This document shows, one piece after another, positions 24,632 through 34,293 of a DNA stretch of 64,000 nucleotides. A model generated the notes under the pieces. The model saw nothing but the letters and a program-made list of their open reading frames with translations, did not search any database and was not told the DNA's origin. Positions within the stretch are counted from its first letter, which is position 1. Each line of letters begins with the position of its first letter. Made by a program: the position numbers and the translations under genes. Source of the DNA: an uncultured Gemmiger sp. (lineage in GTDB: Bacteria > Bacillota > Clostridia > Oscillospirales > Ruminococcaceae); assembly GCA_949295035.1 (NCBI GenBank), contig CASFJO010000055.1, positions 1-64,000 of the forward strand, written 5' to 3'.

Positions 24632-26491
24632 TTATCCATTGCCGGGGGTAGCAGCCGGCTCCTGGGTGCCGGAGGCGGACGGAGAAGTTGTCGGGGATAT
24701 GGGGGTCGCCGTGGGTCCCACCGTCGCGGTCGGGGTCGGCGTGGGTTCCGGCGTGGGTTCCGGTGTAGGTTCGGGCGTGGGTTCGGGGCCCATAGAGACC
24801 ACCACATCCACACGGGAGTTCCAATTTGCCTCGGTGCCCGGCTCCTTGCTCTGCCTGATGACCACATCCACGGGATACTCGCTGCTGTATTCGGTGGTCT
24901 GCAGGCCCAGGGTGAGCATCTTGTTCTGCAGGGCGGTGGTAGCCTGCTCCACGGTCAGCCCCCGCAGATCCGGCACCGTAGTGGTGGTATCGACCTCTTC
25001 ACGGCTCACGATCAAACGGACCTGGGTGCCTACTTCCACCTCAGCCCCGGCCTCCGGCTCCGTGCGGATCACCGTGCCCACCGGGTAGTTCTCATCCACC
25101 TGCGGCGTAATGCTGACCACCAGCCCCTGATCCTGCAGGCGGGTCGTGGCGTCTTCGGAGGTCATACCGTACACGTCCTCCACACTCACGATCTCAGTGC
25201 CCTTGCTGACCTTCAGGGTCACGGTCTGCCCTTCCTTCACGGTACGGGGAGGCCGTGGGCTCTGGCTGTACACCTGGCCGGCGGGATACTGGGAGTTGTA
25301 CTCCTCTTCGAACACGATAGTAAACTTGTCGTACTCCGGGTTGTTCTCGATCTCCTGACGGGTCATCCCCACAAAGCTGACCAGATCCACGTCCGCCCGG
25401 TTGCTGAACAGCGGGTTGCTGGAATTGGTAAAGATGATGACGCACAGAATGGCGGAACCGATGGCGAAGGCCGCCGCCATCCCTGCCAGGATGGGCAGCG
25501 TATAATTTTTGCGCTTCCTCTTTTTTTTCGGAGCGGGACGGCGCGAGCCGGACGGTGCCGGGCGCCCGCTGGATTTGGATTGCTTGACCACTTTGTCGAT
25601 ATACCTCTCTGGTTGTGTATCCTGTAGATATTCGTATTCAAACCGGATGCTGGGATTCTGCTTGAACTCTTCCAGATCCATCAGCATGGCCCGGGCACTG
25701 GGATACCGGTCGGCAGGGTCTTTGGCCATAGCCCGGGCGGTGATGGCTTGCAGCCCTTCGGGAACCTGAGGCGCCACCTCGCCCAGCGGAGTGGGGGTGT
25801 CGGAGATCTGCTTGATGGCCACCGACACGGCACTGTCTGATGTGAAGGGCAGACGGCCGGCCAGCATCTCGTAGAGCATCACGCCCACCGAATAGATATC
25901 GGTTCTGACATCGGTGACCTCGCCGCGGGCCTGCTCGGGGCTGATATAATGCACCGAACCAATGGCCTTTTCGCTGACCACCTGACTTTCCGCCCGGGAA
26001 AACCGGGCGATCCCGAAATCCATCACCTTAATGCTGCCGTCCGCCAGCAGCATGATGTTCTGGGGCTTGATGTCCCGGTGGACGACCCCCTTGCTGTGGG
26101 CATGATCCAGCGTTTCCAAAATCTGGGTGATAAAGTGGACCGCTTCCTTCCAGGTGAGGGGCCCGCCTCTCTGATTCAGATATTCCTTTAATGTGATACC
26201 GTCAATATACTCCATGACGATATACTGGATCTTATCGCTCACCGACACATCGTACACCTTGACGATATTCGGATGATTCAAAATCGAGATGGCCTTGGAT
26301 TCGTTCTTGAACCGCTGCACCAACTCGGCGTTTTCCATAAATTCCGGCCGCAGGATCTTGACGGCCACGACCCGATTTTCCTTCAGGTCCCGGGCGCGGT
26401 ACACATTGGCCATACCGCCCACGCCGATCAGCCCCTCCAAAAGGTAGCGGCCGTCCAGCCGTTTGCCGATCACATGTTCCAGATTGTCCAT
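24632..26491 (-). CDS. prkC: PASTA-domain Ser/Thr protein kinase PrkC/Stk1
   Basis: Membrane kinase that senses muropeptides or lipid II and phosphorylates cell-wall and metabolic targets. Kinase domain 1-280: glycine loop GVGGMANVY, Lys45, HRDIKPQN (138-145) and DFG (158-160). A basic stretch precedes the single transmembrane segment (331-354). Three extracellular PASTA repeats cover roughly 370-577, and the C-terminus is a low-complexity Pro-Thr tail with EPTP repeats. The ATG follows GGGAGG. Partner phosphatase prpC lies immediately upstream, the usual arrangement. Confidence 0.96.
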   Translation of the reverse strand: MDNLEHVIGKRLDGRYLLEGLIGVGGMANVYRARDLKENRVVAVKILRPEFMENAELVQRFKNESKAISILNHPNIVKVYDVSVSDKIQYIVMEYIDGITLKEYLNQRGGPLTWKEAVHFITQILETLDHAHSKGVVHRDIKPQNIMLLADGSIKVMDFGIARFSRAESQVVSEKAIGSVHYISPEQARGEVTDVRTDIYSVGVMLYEMLAGRLPFTSDSAVSVAIKQISDTPTPLGEVAPQVPEGLQAITARAMAKDPADRYPSARAMLMDLEEFKQNPSIRFEYEYLQDTQPERYIDKVVKQSKSSGRPAPSGSRRPAPKKKRKRKNYTLPILAGMAAAFAIGSAILCVIIFTNSSNPLFSNRADVDLVSFVGMTRQEIENNPEYDKFTIVFEEEYNSQYPAGQVYSQSPRPPRTVKEGQTVTLKVSKGTEIVSVEDVYGMTSEDATTRLQDQGLVVSITPQVDENYPVGTVIRTEPEAGAEVEVGTQVRLIVSREEVDTTTTVPDLRGLTVEQATTALQNKMLTLGLQTTEYSSEYPVDVVIRQSKEPGTEANWNSRVDVVVSMGPEPTPEPTPEPTPEPTPTPTATVGPTATPISPTTSPSASGTQEPAATPGNG

Positions 26492-26568
26492 ATACTCAAA
26501 AACCTCCCTGCGCGGGGCGCACTGTAAGAAAAGCGGCGGTATGATGCCGGCGGGCCGATCCGCACCTG

Positions 26569-27318
26569 TCAGGGTGTGAGGACCGCAGCGGGCTCCACAC
26601 CGATCAGCAGCACGGTGATGTTGTCCTGGCCGCCGTGCTCCAGCGCTTTGGCCACCAGCGCATCCGCCGCCTGGTAAAACGGCACCTGCGCCAGGATCTC
26701 CGCCATGACCCGGTCACTGACCGGATTGCTGAGCCCGTCGCTGCACAGCAACAGGATGTCGCCCGGCCGCACCGCGCACTCGCCCGTCTCGGCCTCTACC
26801 GCCGGATTGACCCCCAGCGCACGGGTAATGATATTTTTGCGGGGATGAGTGGCCGCCTGCTGGGCGGTGATGGCGCCGTTTTCCACCAGTTCCTGCACCA
26901 TGGAATGGTCCCGGGTGAGTTGTTGGATCTGGCCGGCGCGGAACAGATACACGCGGGAGTCCCCTGCATGGAACAACCAGGCGTGGCCTGCGCGCACCAG
27001 CACGCCGGCCACGGTGGTGCCCATGCCGGCATGTTCCGGATGGCGGCTGGCTTCCTCATAAATGGTATGGTTTGCCTGCTGCACCGCCCGGCGCAAAAAC
27101 TCGATCTCCTGCCCGGGCGCAAGATCCGGCAGGCCCTGATCAAAGTACTCCTCCAGCGTTTGCGCCGCCAGCCGGGAAGCCAGTTTACCGGAATTGGCCC
27201 CGCCCATGCCGTCGCAGATCAGGCCCCACACAGTATCGTCCGGCAGGCGGGCGGCCCGGTAGTTGTCCTGATTTTCCATCCGGCCATAGCCGATGTCGGT
27301 TTTGGCTGCCAGTTTCAT
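26569..27318 (-). CDS. prpC: PP2C-family protein phosphatase PrpC/Stp1
   Basis: Metal-dependent Ser/Thr phosphatase that reverses PrkC phosphorylation. The 249 residues contain CDGMGGANSGKLAS near residue 35, GDSRVYLFR near 118 and CSDGLSNPV near 190, which hold the aspartates for the two metal ions. The ATG has GGAGGCAGC upstream and overlaps the rlmN stop (ATGA). Cytoplasmic, with no extra domains. Confidence 0.95.
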   Translation of the reverse strand: MKLAAKTDIGYGRMENQDNYRAARLPDDTVWGLICDGMGGANSGKLASRLAAQTLEEYFDQGLPDLAPGQEIEFLRRAVQQANHTIYEEASRHPEHAGMGTTVAGVLVRAGHAWLFHAGDSRVYLFRAGQIQQLTRDHSMVQELVENGAITAQQAATHPRKNIITRALGVNPAVEAETGECAVRPGDILLLCSDGLSNPVSDRVMAEILAQVPFYQAADALVAKALEHGGQDNITVLLIGVEPAAVLTP

Positions 27319-28367
27319 GGAGCTGCCTCCTTGGGTGGTTGTTGGGCTTCATCCCGCCGCAGCTGGCCGCAGGCGGCGCTGATGTCGCTGCCGAGCCGGC
27401 GGCGCACCGTGGCGTTAACCCCCAGCCGGGTCAGTGTCTGTTGAAAGCGCCGAACATTCTCGGCGTCGGTGGCGGAATACGGGCTTCCGTCCACCGGATT
27501 GATGGGGATCAGATTCACATGCGCCCCCATGCCGCGGATCAGATCGGCCAGCTGCCGGGCGGTGGCGTCGCTGTCATTGACGCCCCGCACCATGGAATAC
27601 TCAAAACTGATCCGGCGGCCGGTGGTCTTTTGATACCGGCGGCAGGCCGCGATCAGTTCCTGCACCGGATAAGCGTCGTTCACCGGCATCATACTGCTGC
27701 GCAGCCGATCGTTGGGTGCGTGCAGCGAGATGGAGAGGGTGAGCTGCAATTGTTTCTCCGCCAGACGGTCGATCATCGGCACGAGGCCGCAGGTGGACAG
27801 GCTGATGTTGCGCATGCCGATGTTGGCCCCCTCTTCCGAGGAGATGATGGTGAGAAAGTCCATCACATTGTCGAAGTTGTCCAGCGGTTCGCCGATGCCC
27901 ATGAGCACGATATGGGAGATGCGCTCCCCGATATTCCGCTGGGCGGCATACAGCTGGGCGGCGATCTCCCCCGCCTCCAGGTTGCGTACCCGGCCGGCCT
28001 GGGTGGACGCACAGAACCGGCAACCCATCCGGCAGCCCACCTGGGTGGACAGGCAGACTGTGTTGCCGTATTTGTACCGCATGACCACCGATTCGATACA
28101 ATTGCCGTCCTCCAGGGCAAACAGGTACTTCACCGTGCCGTCCTTCGATTGCTGGCGGCGCCGGATGACGGGGGCGGCGATATAGTACTGCTCCTCCAGC
28201 GTTTTCAGCAGAGCCTTGGGCTGGTCGGTCATGGCGGAAAACTCCGTGACCTGTTTCTGGTGCAGCCACCGGTAGATCTGCCCGGCCCGGAACGCGGGCT
28301 GCCCCAGCGCCGCCAGCGTTTCGGCCAGGCGCGGCCGGGTCTGGGAGGAAATGCAGTTCTTGCTCAT
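27315..28367 (-). CDS. rlmN: 23S rRNA/tRNA adenine-C2 methyltransferase RlmN
   Basis: Radical SAM enzyme that methylates A2503 of 23S rRNA and A37 of some tRNAs. The cluster motif CRMGCRFCAS (CxxxCxxC) is intact, followed by GIGEPLDNFDNV. The catalytic cysteine region lies near the C-terminus (RRRLGSDISAACGQL), and 350 residues is standard. The start ATG lies just after the rsmB stop, with GGAGAG upstream. Confidence 0.96.
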   Translation of the reverse strand: MSKNCISSQTRPRLAETLAALGQPAFRAGQIYRWLHQKQVTEFSAMTDQPKALLKTLEEQYYIAAPVIRRRQQSKDGTVKYLFALEDGNCIESVVMRYKYGNTVCLSTQVGCRMGCRFCASTQAGRVRNLEAGEIAAQLYAAQRNIGERISHIVLMGIGEPLDNFDNVMDFLTIISSEEGANIGMRNISLSTCGLVPMIDRLAEKQLQLTLSISLHAPNDRLRSSMMPVNDAYPVQELIAACRRYQKTTGRRISFEYSMVRGVNDSDATARQLADLIRGMGAHVNLIPINPVDGSPYSATDAENVRRFQQTLTRLGVNATVRRRLGSDISAACGQLRRDEAQQPPKEAAP

Positions 28368-28371
28368 TGTA

Positions 28372-29685
28372 TCACAATCTCTCCAATGTTGCTATGAAAA
28401 ATCCGTCGAAACCGGTCTCGTCCGGGAAAATCGTCATCCCGAAAGGCCCGTCCGCTCTCCTGGCAGGTCGGCAGAAAGGGTCCACCAGCCGAAAACGCGC
28501 GCCTTCTTCCCCGGACAAAAACTGCTCGATCTGGTACTCGTTCTCCTGAGGGTTTAGGGTACAGGTGGAATAGACCAGCCGCCCGCCCCGTTTTACATAA
28601 CGAGCAGCGGTATCCAAAATCTTCGCCTGCAGCACACAAAGCGCCGGCAGATCAGCCAGAGCCTTATAACGCAGATCGGGTTTTTTCCGCAGAATGCCAA
28701 GTCCCGAACAGGGAACATCACAAAGCACCCGGTCCGCCCGGGCCAGTTCCGGCTGCCAGATCGCGGCGTCGGCACAAGCTGTATCGGCGCACTGCACGCC
28801 GCAGCGTTCCAGCGCCTGCCGCAGCAGCGAGACCCGCCCCTCCGAGGCGTCCCGGCTGTACAAAGTGCCGGAATCCCCCATCTGTTGAGCCAAAAGCAGG
28901 CTTTTCCCGCCAGGTGCGGCGCACAGGTCCAGCACCTTTTGGCCGGGCCGCGCATCCAGGCTCAGAGCCGCCAACTGGCTGGACAGCCCCTGCACGTGGA
29001 ACAGCCCTTCGGCAAAAGCGGCGCTCTGCGCGGGCGAGCCGTCGAACACAGCCAGTAAACTGCCGGGCAGCGGGCCCGGCCGGCAGGGGGTTCCCTCGGC
29101 GGCCAAGCGCCCGGCCAACTGTTCCGGCGTGGTGCGCAGGGTATTGACCCGAAGCGCCGTTTCCCGGCAGGGGGCCGCAAAGGAGCGGAGAAGGTCCTCG
29201 GTGCGGGTGGGATAACCGGCCAGGTACAGCCGAACGATGGGTTCCGCCACCGAATACTGTACCGACAGCCGCGCCGCCCGGCTGGGGAATTTGGCACCGG
29301 CCGGATCTTGCGAAGGGGCGCGGCGCAGCACCGCGTTGACCAGCCCCGCCGCGCTGGAACAGCCCAGCTGCCGCACCAGGGTCACCGATTCGTTGACCGC
29401 CGCGGCGGGCGGCACCTGCATATACACGATCTGAGCCAGGCCCGCCCGCAGCACCGCCCGCACCGGCGGGTCCAGACGAGCCACCGGGCGGTTCAGGCAC
29501 TGGCGCAGCTGCCAGTCCAGGGTGATCTGATGTTCCAGAACGGTGTAGAAAATGGCGGTACAGAAGGCCTTGTCCCGGCCGGTCAGGCCGCTGCGGCGCA
29601 GCCGCCCGTCCAACACCAGATTGGAATACCCCGCTTTTTCCTGGTGGATCAACGCTTCCACCGCCGTGCGGCGCGCGCCGCTCAC
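28372..29685 (-). CDS. rsmB: 16S rRNA (cytosine-967-C5) methyltransferase RsmB
   Basis: SAM-dependent methyltransferase of small-subunit rRNA. N-terminal NusB-like RNA-binding domain (about 1-140), then the Rossmann methyltransferase with DLCAAPGGKS for SAM binding, DVPCSGLGILRKKPD, and STCTLNPQENE with the catalytic cysteine. A GTG start at 29685 overlaps the fmt stop codon (GTGA), typical of coupling. 437 residues, normal length. Confidence 0.95.
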   Translation of the reverse strand: MSGARRTAVEALIHQEKAGYSNLVLDGRLRRSGLTGRDKAFCTAIFYTVLEHQITLDWQLRQCLNRPVARLDPPVRAVLRAGLAQIVYMQVPPAAAVNESVTLVRQLGCSSAAGLVNAVLRRAPSQDPAGAKFPSRAARLSVQYSVAEPIVRLYLAGYPTRTEDLLRSFAAPCRETALRVNTLRTTPEQLAGRLAAEGTPCRPGPLPGSLLAVFDGSPAQSAAFAEGLFHVQGLSSQLAALSLDARPGQKVLDLCAAPGGKSLLLAQQMGDSGTLYSRDASEGRVSLLRQALERCGVQCADTACADAAIWQPELARADRVLCDVPCSGLGILRKKPDLRYKALADLPALCVLQAKILDTAARYVKRGGRLVYSTCTLNPQENEYQIEQFLSGEEGARFRLVDPFCRPARRADGPFGMTIFPDETGFDGFFIATLERL

Positions 29686-30590
29686 AGGCGATCCCCCGCC
29701 TTGAAGCGCCGGCCGGCGGCCCAGGCAGAGCCTTCCATGGGCTTGCCGCCTTCCGGCACCACCTGCAGCAGCTGCAAAGCGCCAACGGCGCAGGCCACCG
29801 TCAGGGGCTTCAGCGCCAGGATGGTACCCGGCTGTGCGCTGCCCGCGGCAACGCGGCTGGACAGCACCTTGATCTTCTTGCCGTCATGCTCGAAAAACGC
29901 CACCGGCCAGGGGTTCATTCCCCGGACCAGATCGTGCAGACGGGCCGCGTCCGCGTCAAAAGCAAAGCGGGCCATCTCCTTGCGCAGAGGCGGGGCCAGG
30001 GTGGCCGCCGCGTGGTCCTGGGGCACCGGCGTCAGCTGATCCAACCGCGCCAGCGCCTCCAGCAGCGTTTCAGCACCCAGGGCGGTGATCCGTTCAAACA
30101 GCTCGCCGCTGGTCTCCTCCGGGCCGATGGCCACCGGGCGCACCAGCAGGATATCGCCGGTATCCAGACCCTCGTCCAGCTTCATAATGGTAACGCCGGT
30201 CTCAGCGTCGCCGTTCAGCACAGCCCACTGTACCGGCGCGGCGCCCCGGTATCGGGGCAGCAGGGAAACATGCAGATTGATACAGCCCCGGGGCGGGATC
30301 GCGAGCACCTCCGGCGGCAGGATGCGGCCATAGGCCACCACTACGATGATCTCCGGTTCCAGGGCGCGGATCTGTGCCTGCACCGTCTCGTCCCGCAGGG
30401 TGACCGGCTGAAACACCGGCGTGCCGTGAGCCAGCGCCACCTGCTTGACCGGCGGCGCGGTGAGGACCTGCTTGCGGCCTACCGGCTTATCCTGCCGGGT
30501 GAACACGCCGCAGAGGGTGTGCCCCGCCTCATACAGGGCTTGCAGACAGTGGGCCGCGATATCGGGCGTACCCATGAACAGGATGCGCAT
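29682..30590 (-). CDS. fmt: Methionyl-tRNA formyltransferase
   Basis: Formylates initiator Met-tRNA using 10-formyl-tetrahydrofolate. The 302 residues show the formyltransferase fold with NLHVSLLPRYRGAAPVQWA around 107-123 and DTGDIL downstream, then the C-terminal tRNA-binding domain. The start overlaps the def stop by one base (TAATG). def and fmt side by side is nearly universal in bacteria. Confidence 0.96.
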   Translation of the reverse strand: MRILFMGTPDIAAHCLQALYEAGHTLCGVFTRQDKPVGRKQVLTAPPVKQVALAHGTPVFQPVTLRDETVQAQIRALEPEIIVVVAYGRILPPEVLAIPPRGCINLHVSLLPRYRGAAPVQWAVLNGDAETGVTIMKLDEGLDTGDILLVRPVAIGPEETSGELFERITALGAETLLEALARLDQLTPVPQDHAAATLAPPLRKEMARFAFDADAARLHDLVRGMNPWPVAFFEHDGKKIKVLSSRVAAGSAQPGTILALKPLTVACAVGALQLLQVVPEGGKPMEGSAWAAGRRFKAGDRL

Positions 30591-31120
30591 TATTCCTCTC
30601 CGTTCTCGTCAGATTCTTCTTCGTCGTCCTCGTAGAAGTGGTCGGCCAGGTCCAGGATGGTCACACCGTCCAGATGGTTGGTCTCATGGCAGATACACCG
30701 GGCCAGCATCTCCTCCGCCTCCAGTTCAAAGGGGTTGCCGTGCCGGTCAAAGGCCCGCACCTTCACCCGGCGGGGCCGGCTGATGGCGGCGTTGCGCCCC
30801 GGGAAGGACAGGCAGCCCTCATAGAGCATGACCTCCTCCTCGCTGCGCTCCAGGATCTCCGGGTTGACAAACTCCAGATACTTGGGCTCATACCCCTCCG
30901 GCACAGTACCATCCTCCGGCAGGTCCCGCTCGTCCAGGCTCACAAACACCCGGCGCATCACGCCCACCTGGGGGCCGGCCAGGCCGTAGCCTTCAGCGTC
31001 GGCCAGGGTCTCGATCATGTCGTCCAGCAGGGTGGCCAGACGGTCGTCAAAGTTGGTCACCGGGCGGCAGACCTTTTTCAGAATGGGATCGCCGTCCTGT
31101 ACGATGGTACGCAGAGCCAT
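30590..31120 (-). CDS. def: Peptide deformylase
   Basis: Metal enzyme that removes the formyl group from nascent proteins. Motif 1 GLAGPQVGV, motif 2 EGCLSFPG with the metal-binding Cys, and motif 3 CHETNHLDG (HExxH) are all present. Motif 3 has Asn where most enzymes have Asp, and motif 1 has Gly for the second Ala; the metal ligands are kept. The 176 residues end in an acidic tail (EDDEEESDENGEE). The ATG follows AGGAGAGG. Confidence 0.95.
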   Translation of the reverse strand: MALRTIVQDGDPILKKVCRPVTNFDDRLATLLDDMIETLADAEGYGLAGPQVGVMRRVFVSLDERDLPEDGTVPEGYEPKYLEFVNPEILERSEEEVMLYEGCLSFPGRNAAISRPRRVKVRAFDRHGNPFELEAEEMLARCICHETNHLDGVTILDLADHFYEDDEEESDENGEE

Positions 31121-31150
31121 AGTTCTTCCTCTCCTTTTTGAGCGGGCGGA

Positions 31151-33415
31151 TCACAGATCGCCGTCCGCATTGAAATCCAGTGTGACCGACGCCCGGGCGG
31201 GCAGGCCCTCCTCCCCGTAGCGGGCGAGGACGGCGCGCATCAGTGCGCGGAAGTCGTGGGTATTGCGGCATTTGATGGTCAGCTTGAACCGGTACAGGTC
31301 CTTGACCATGGCCACGTTCATGGGCGCCGGGCCCAGCACCCGCAGCGGCATCCGGGGCCAGTCCCGCCGGGCAAGTTCAGCCAGAATGGCGGAAAAGCGG
31401 GCGGCGGCGGCCAGCGCCGGGCCTTCCTTTTCGCCGGAAAAGCCCACCATGCACAGATCGCAGAAGGGCGGATACAGGCAAAGCTGACGAAAGCCGATCT
31501 CCTCTTCAAAAAATGCCTCGTAATCCTGTCTTGCCGCCAGCTGCAGAACCGGGTGCCCGGGGCTGACCGTTTGAATGATGGCCCGGCCGGGATATTCGGC
31601 CCGGCCGCCCCGGCCTATCACCTGGGTCACCAGGCTGAACACGTTCTCATAGGACCGGTATCCCTGGCTGAAGAGCAGAGAATCAATGCCCAATACCCCC
31701 ACCAGGGTGACCTTTTCAAAATCCAGCCCCTTGGCCACCATCTGGGTGCCCAGCAAAATATCATATTCGCCCCGGGCGAAACGGGCCAGCAGTTGTTCGT
31801 GGGCGTTTTTGCGGCTGGTGGAATCCTGATCCATCCGCAGCACCCGGGCTTTTGGAAACAGAGTCTCCAGTTCCTCCTCCACCCGCTGGGTACCAAATCC
31901 GGTATACAGCAGCCTGCCGCCGCACTGGGGGCAGACGGTGGGGGCGGGTTTTATCGTTTTGCCGCAGTAATGGCAGAGCATCTGCCCCTGGGCCTTGTGG
32001 TAGACCATCGGCACGCTGCAGGAAGTGCACTTGAGGGCGGCACCACAGTCCTGGCACAGGGCTACCGTTCGGTATCCACGGCGGTTGAGCAGCAGGATGG
32101 TCTGCTGGCCGCACGCCAGGTTCTCCCGGATGGCGTCGGCCAGCGGCTGGCTGATGTCCTCCGGATTGCCGGCGGCCATCTCCGCCCGCATATCCACGAT
32201 CTGCACCGACGGCAGCGGCTGGCCGGCGTACCGGTGGGTCAGCCGTACCAGCTGGCAGCGATCCTGCCGGGCGGCCCGGTAGTAGCTTTCCACCGAGGGT
32301 GTGGCGCTGGCCAGCAGCAGCAGCGCTCCGCTGTCCGCCGCCCGCAGCCGGGCCACATCCCGGGCATCAAACCGGGGGCTGGATTCCGAGCGGTAGGTGT
32401 GTTCCTGCTCTTCGTCGATGATCAGGAGCCCCAGATCCTGCAGCGGCGCAAAAACGGCGCTGCGGGTGCCCACCACGATCTGGGCGCCGCCTTGCTGGAT
32501 CATCCGCCACTGGAGCAGCCGTTCGGTATGGTTGAGGGCGGAGTGCTGCACCGCCACCCGGCTGCCGAAGTTCTCCTTCAGCCGGCGGATCATCTGAGGG
32601 GTCAGGCTGATCTCCGGCACCAGCACCAGGGCGGTGCGCCCCAGCGCCAGCGTGCGGCGGATCAGTTCCAGAAACACCAGCGTTTTGCCGCTGCCGGTGA
32701 CCCCGTGCAGCAGCGCCGCGTGGGGCTTTTTTGCCTTTAGCGCGGGCAGCAGCGCCTCCAGGGCGGCCTGCTGCTCGTCGGTGAGGGTGATCTTCTCGTC
32801 GGTGAGCGGAATATGAGCGTACAAGTCCAGGGTTTTGTCTACCTGTTCCTTGACCAGGACCCCTTTTTTGACCAGATTGTCCGCCACTGCGGCGGATACG
32901 CCGCCCTGCTGCAGTTCCTCCCCGGTGAGGGGACCGTCCTTCAGCAGCTGTACCGCCAGGATCTGGGTGGGGGTCGGGCGGGGCTTTTCAGGCAGCGGCG
33001 CCGCCAGCCGGTATCGGGGCTGGGTGTGGCGCACCAGCTGTTTTTGCAGCACCGGGCGGCCGTCCCGGACGGCGGGGCGGTACTGGGCTCCGTAGGGAAT
33101 GACCGTTTTTACCGCCTCATACCAGGTGCAGAAGGTGCGCTCATGCAGAAACTCCACCAGACGCAGCAGGTCGGGGGTCAGGCAGGCACTTTCCGGCGCG
33201 GCGTCGTACAGGGGCTTGATGCGGGCGGAAAGTTCATCGCTCTCCCCCGCCGCCAGCACCACCGCCATACGGGGTTTGTCTCCCCGGCCGAACGGCGCCA
33301 GCACCATCCCCCCCACCGGCACCTTGCCTTCCAGTTCCGGCGGGACCCGATAGGTATAGAGTTTATCAAAATGAAGGGTGGCGTTGTTCACCGCCACTTG
33401 CACGGTATGCGGCAA
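31151..33415 (-). CDS. priA: Primosomal replication-restart helicase PriA
   Basis: Superfamily 2 helicase that reloads the replisome at repaired forks. The 754 residues show the N-terminal DNA-binding region, Walker A GVTGSGKT, the DEEQEHTYR (DEAH-like) box, and a cysteine-rich zinc insert with eight Cys (CQDCG, CTSC, CHYCG, CPQCG) in the middle. C-terminal motif QVIGRGGRA is present. A TTG start at 33415 is supported by AAAGGGGC. In B. subtilis, rpoZ and coaBC lie between gmk and priA; here they do not. Confidence 0.95.
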   Translation of the reverse strand: MPHTVQVAVNNATLHFDKLYTYRVPPELEGKVPVGGMVLAPFGRGDKPRMAVVLAAGESDELSARIKPLYDAAPESACLTPDLLRLVEFLHERTFCTWYEAVKTVIPYGAQYRPAVRDGRPVLQKQLVRHTQPRYRLAAPLPEKPRPTPTQILAVQLLKDGPLTGEELQQGGVSAAVADNLVKKGVLVKEQVDKTLDLYAHIPLTDEKITLTDEQQAALEALLPALKAKKPHAALLHGVTGSGKTLVFLELIRRTLALGRTALVLVPEISLTPQMIRRLKENFGSRVAVQHSALNHTERLLQWRMIQQGGAQIVVGTRSAVFAPLQDLGLLIIDEEQEHTYRSESSPRFDARDVARLRAADSGALLLLASATPSVESYYRAARQDRCQLVRLTHRYAGQPLPSVQIVDMRAEMAAGNPEDISQPLADAIRENLACGQQTILLLNRRGYRTVALCQDCGAALKCTSCSVPMVYHKAQGQMLCHYCGKTIKPAPTVCPQCGGRLLYTGFGTQRVEEELETLFPKARVLRMDQDSTSRKNAHEQLLARFARGEYDILLGTQMVAKGLDFEKVTLVGVLGIDSLLFSQGYRSYENVFSLVTQVIGRGGRAEYPGRAIIQTVSPGHPVLQLAARQDYEAFFEEEIGFRQLCLYPPFCDLCMVGFSGEKEGPALAAAARFSAILAELARRDWPRMPLRVLGPAPMNVAMVKDLYRFKLTIKCRNTHDFRALMRAVLARYGEEGLPARASVTLDFNADGDL

Positions 33416-33442
33416 TCGCTGCCCCTTTCCGGGCTGAGCGGA

Positions 33443-34009
33443 TCAGCCCTCTTGTCTTGCCCGGATGATCTCGTACAGCTGCCGGGCGCAGTCGTCCACT
33501 TCCCGATTGACGACGGTGGCGGTGTACTGGCCGGCCATCGCCAGTTCCTCCCGGGCGCGGGCCAGCCGGCCTTGAATGGCCTCCTCGCTCTCGGTGCCCC
33601 GGCCGCGCAGGCGGTGCTCCAGTTCTTGCAGACTGGGCGGCGTCACAAAGATGGTGGTGGCCTCCGGATACAGGCGGCGGATATTGCCCGCGCCCTCCAC
33701 CTCGATCACCAGCACGACCGTGATCCCCTGCCCGATACGCCGGTCCACCTCGGATTTGGGGGTGCCGTAGTAGTTTCCGCAATAGCAGGTGTGTTCCAAA
33801 ATCTCCCCGGCGGCCAGCTTTTGTTCAAACTGCTCCCGGGTCATATAATAGTAGTTTACCCCTTCCGCCTCGCCGGGACGCATCGCCCGGCTGGTGGCGG
33901 AGACCGAGATCTCGATCTCCGGATGCAGCTGCCGCAAACGGTTTACAACGGTGTCCTTGCCCGAGCCGGAAGGGCCGGACACGACCACCAGATACCGGTC
34001 CTTATTCAT
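33443..34009 (-). CDS. gmk: Guanylate kinase
   Basis: Phosphorylates GMP to [13 protein letters not shown] near residue 11 is the P-loop, with Asp replacing the more common Ser/Thr after Lys. [19 protein letters not shown] and the GMP-binding EYCYYG-like segment ([14 protein letters not shown]) follow. 188 residues from ATG 34009, which has GAGGAG seven bases upstream. The gene overlaps the end of remA by eight bases. Confidence 0.95.
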   Translation of the reverse strand: MNKDRYLVVVSGPSGSGKDTVVNRLRQLHPEIEISVSATSRAMRPGEAEGVNYYYMTREQFEQKLAAGEILEHTCYCGNYYGTPKSEVDRRIGQGITVVLVIEVEGAGNIRRLYPEATTIFVTPPSLQELEHRLRGRGTESEEAIQGRLARAREELAMAGQYTATVVNREVDDCARQLYEIIRARQEG

Positions 34010-34277
34010 CTTCCAGCTCCTCGTCCAGGCCTTCGTCATTATCGTTGTCGTTCAGGCGGTTGGCCACCGTCTCCGGCTGCACGGCGGACAGGATCACATG
34101 GTCGGAATCCATGATGATCACCGCCCGGGTACGGCGGCCGTAGGTGGCGTCGATCAGGGCGCCCTTGTCCCGGGCTTCCTGCACGATGCGCTTGATGGGG
34201 GCGGACTCCGGGCTCACGATGGCGATCAGGCGGTTGGCGCTGACCATATTGCCAAATCCGATATTGATAAGTTTCAT
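34002..34277 (-). CDS. remA: Extracellular matrix/biofilm regulator RemA (DUF370)
   Basis: 91-residue DNA-binding regulator ([20 protein letters not shown] start, SPESAPIKR core). In B. subtilis, RemA activates biofilm matrix and osmoprotection genes and sits in the same yicC-remA-gmk order. The acidic tail [16 protein letters not shown] is longer than usual. The ATG follows AAAGGGGAGCC. A link to the exopolysaccharide locus at 43.7 kb is possible but unproven. Confidence 0.93.
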   Translation of the reverse strand: MKLINIGFGNMVSANRLIAIVSPESAPIKRIVQEARDKGALIDATYGRRTRAVIIMDSDHVILSAVQPETVANRLNDNDNDEGLDEELEDE

Positions 34278-34293
34278 GATGGCTCCCCTTTAC

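Noticed and set aside
24702..24795. Repeat array at the end of prkC
   Set aside because: The near-repeats simply encode the EPTP tail of the kinase; not CRISPR, since there are no unique spacers.
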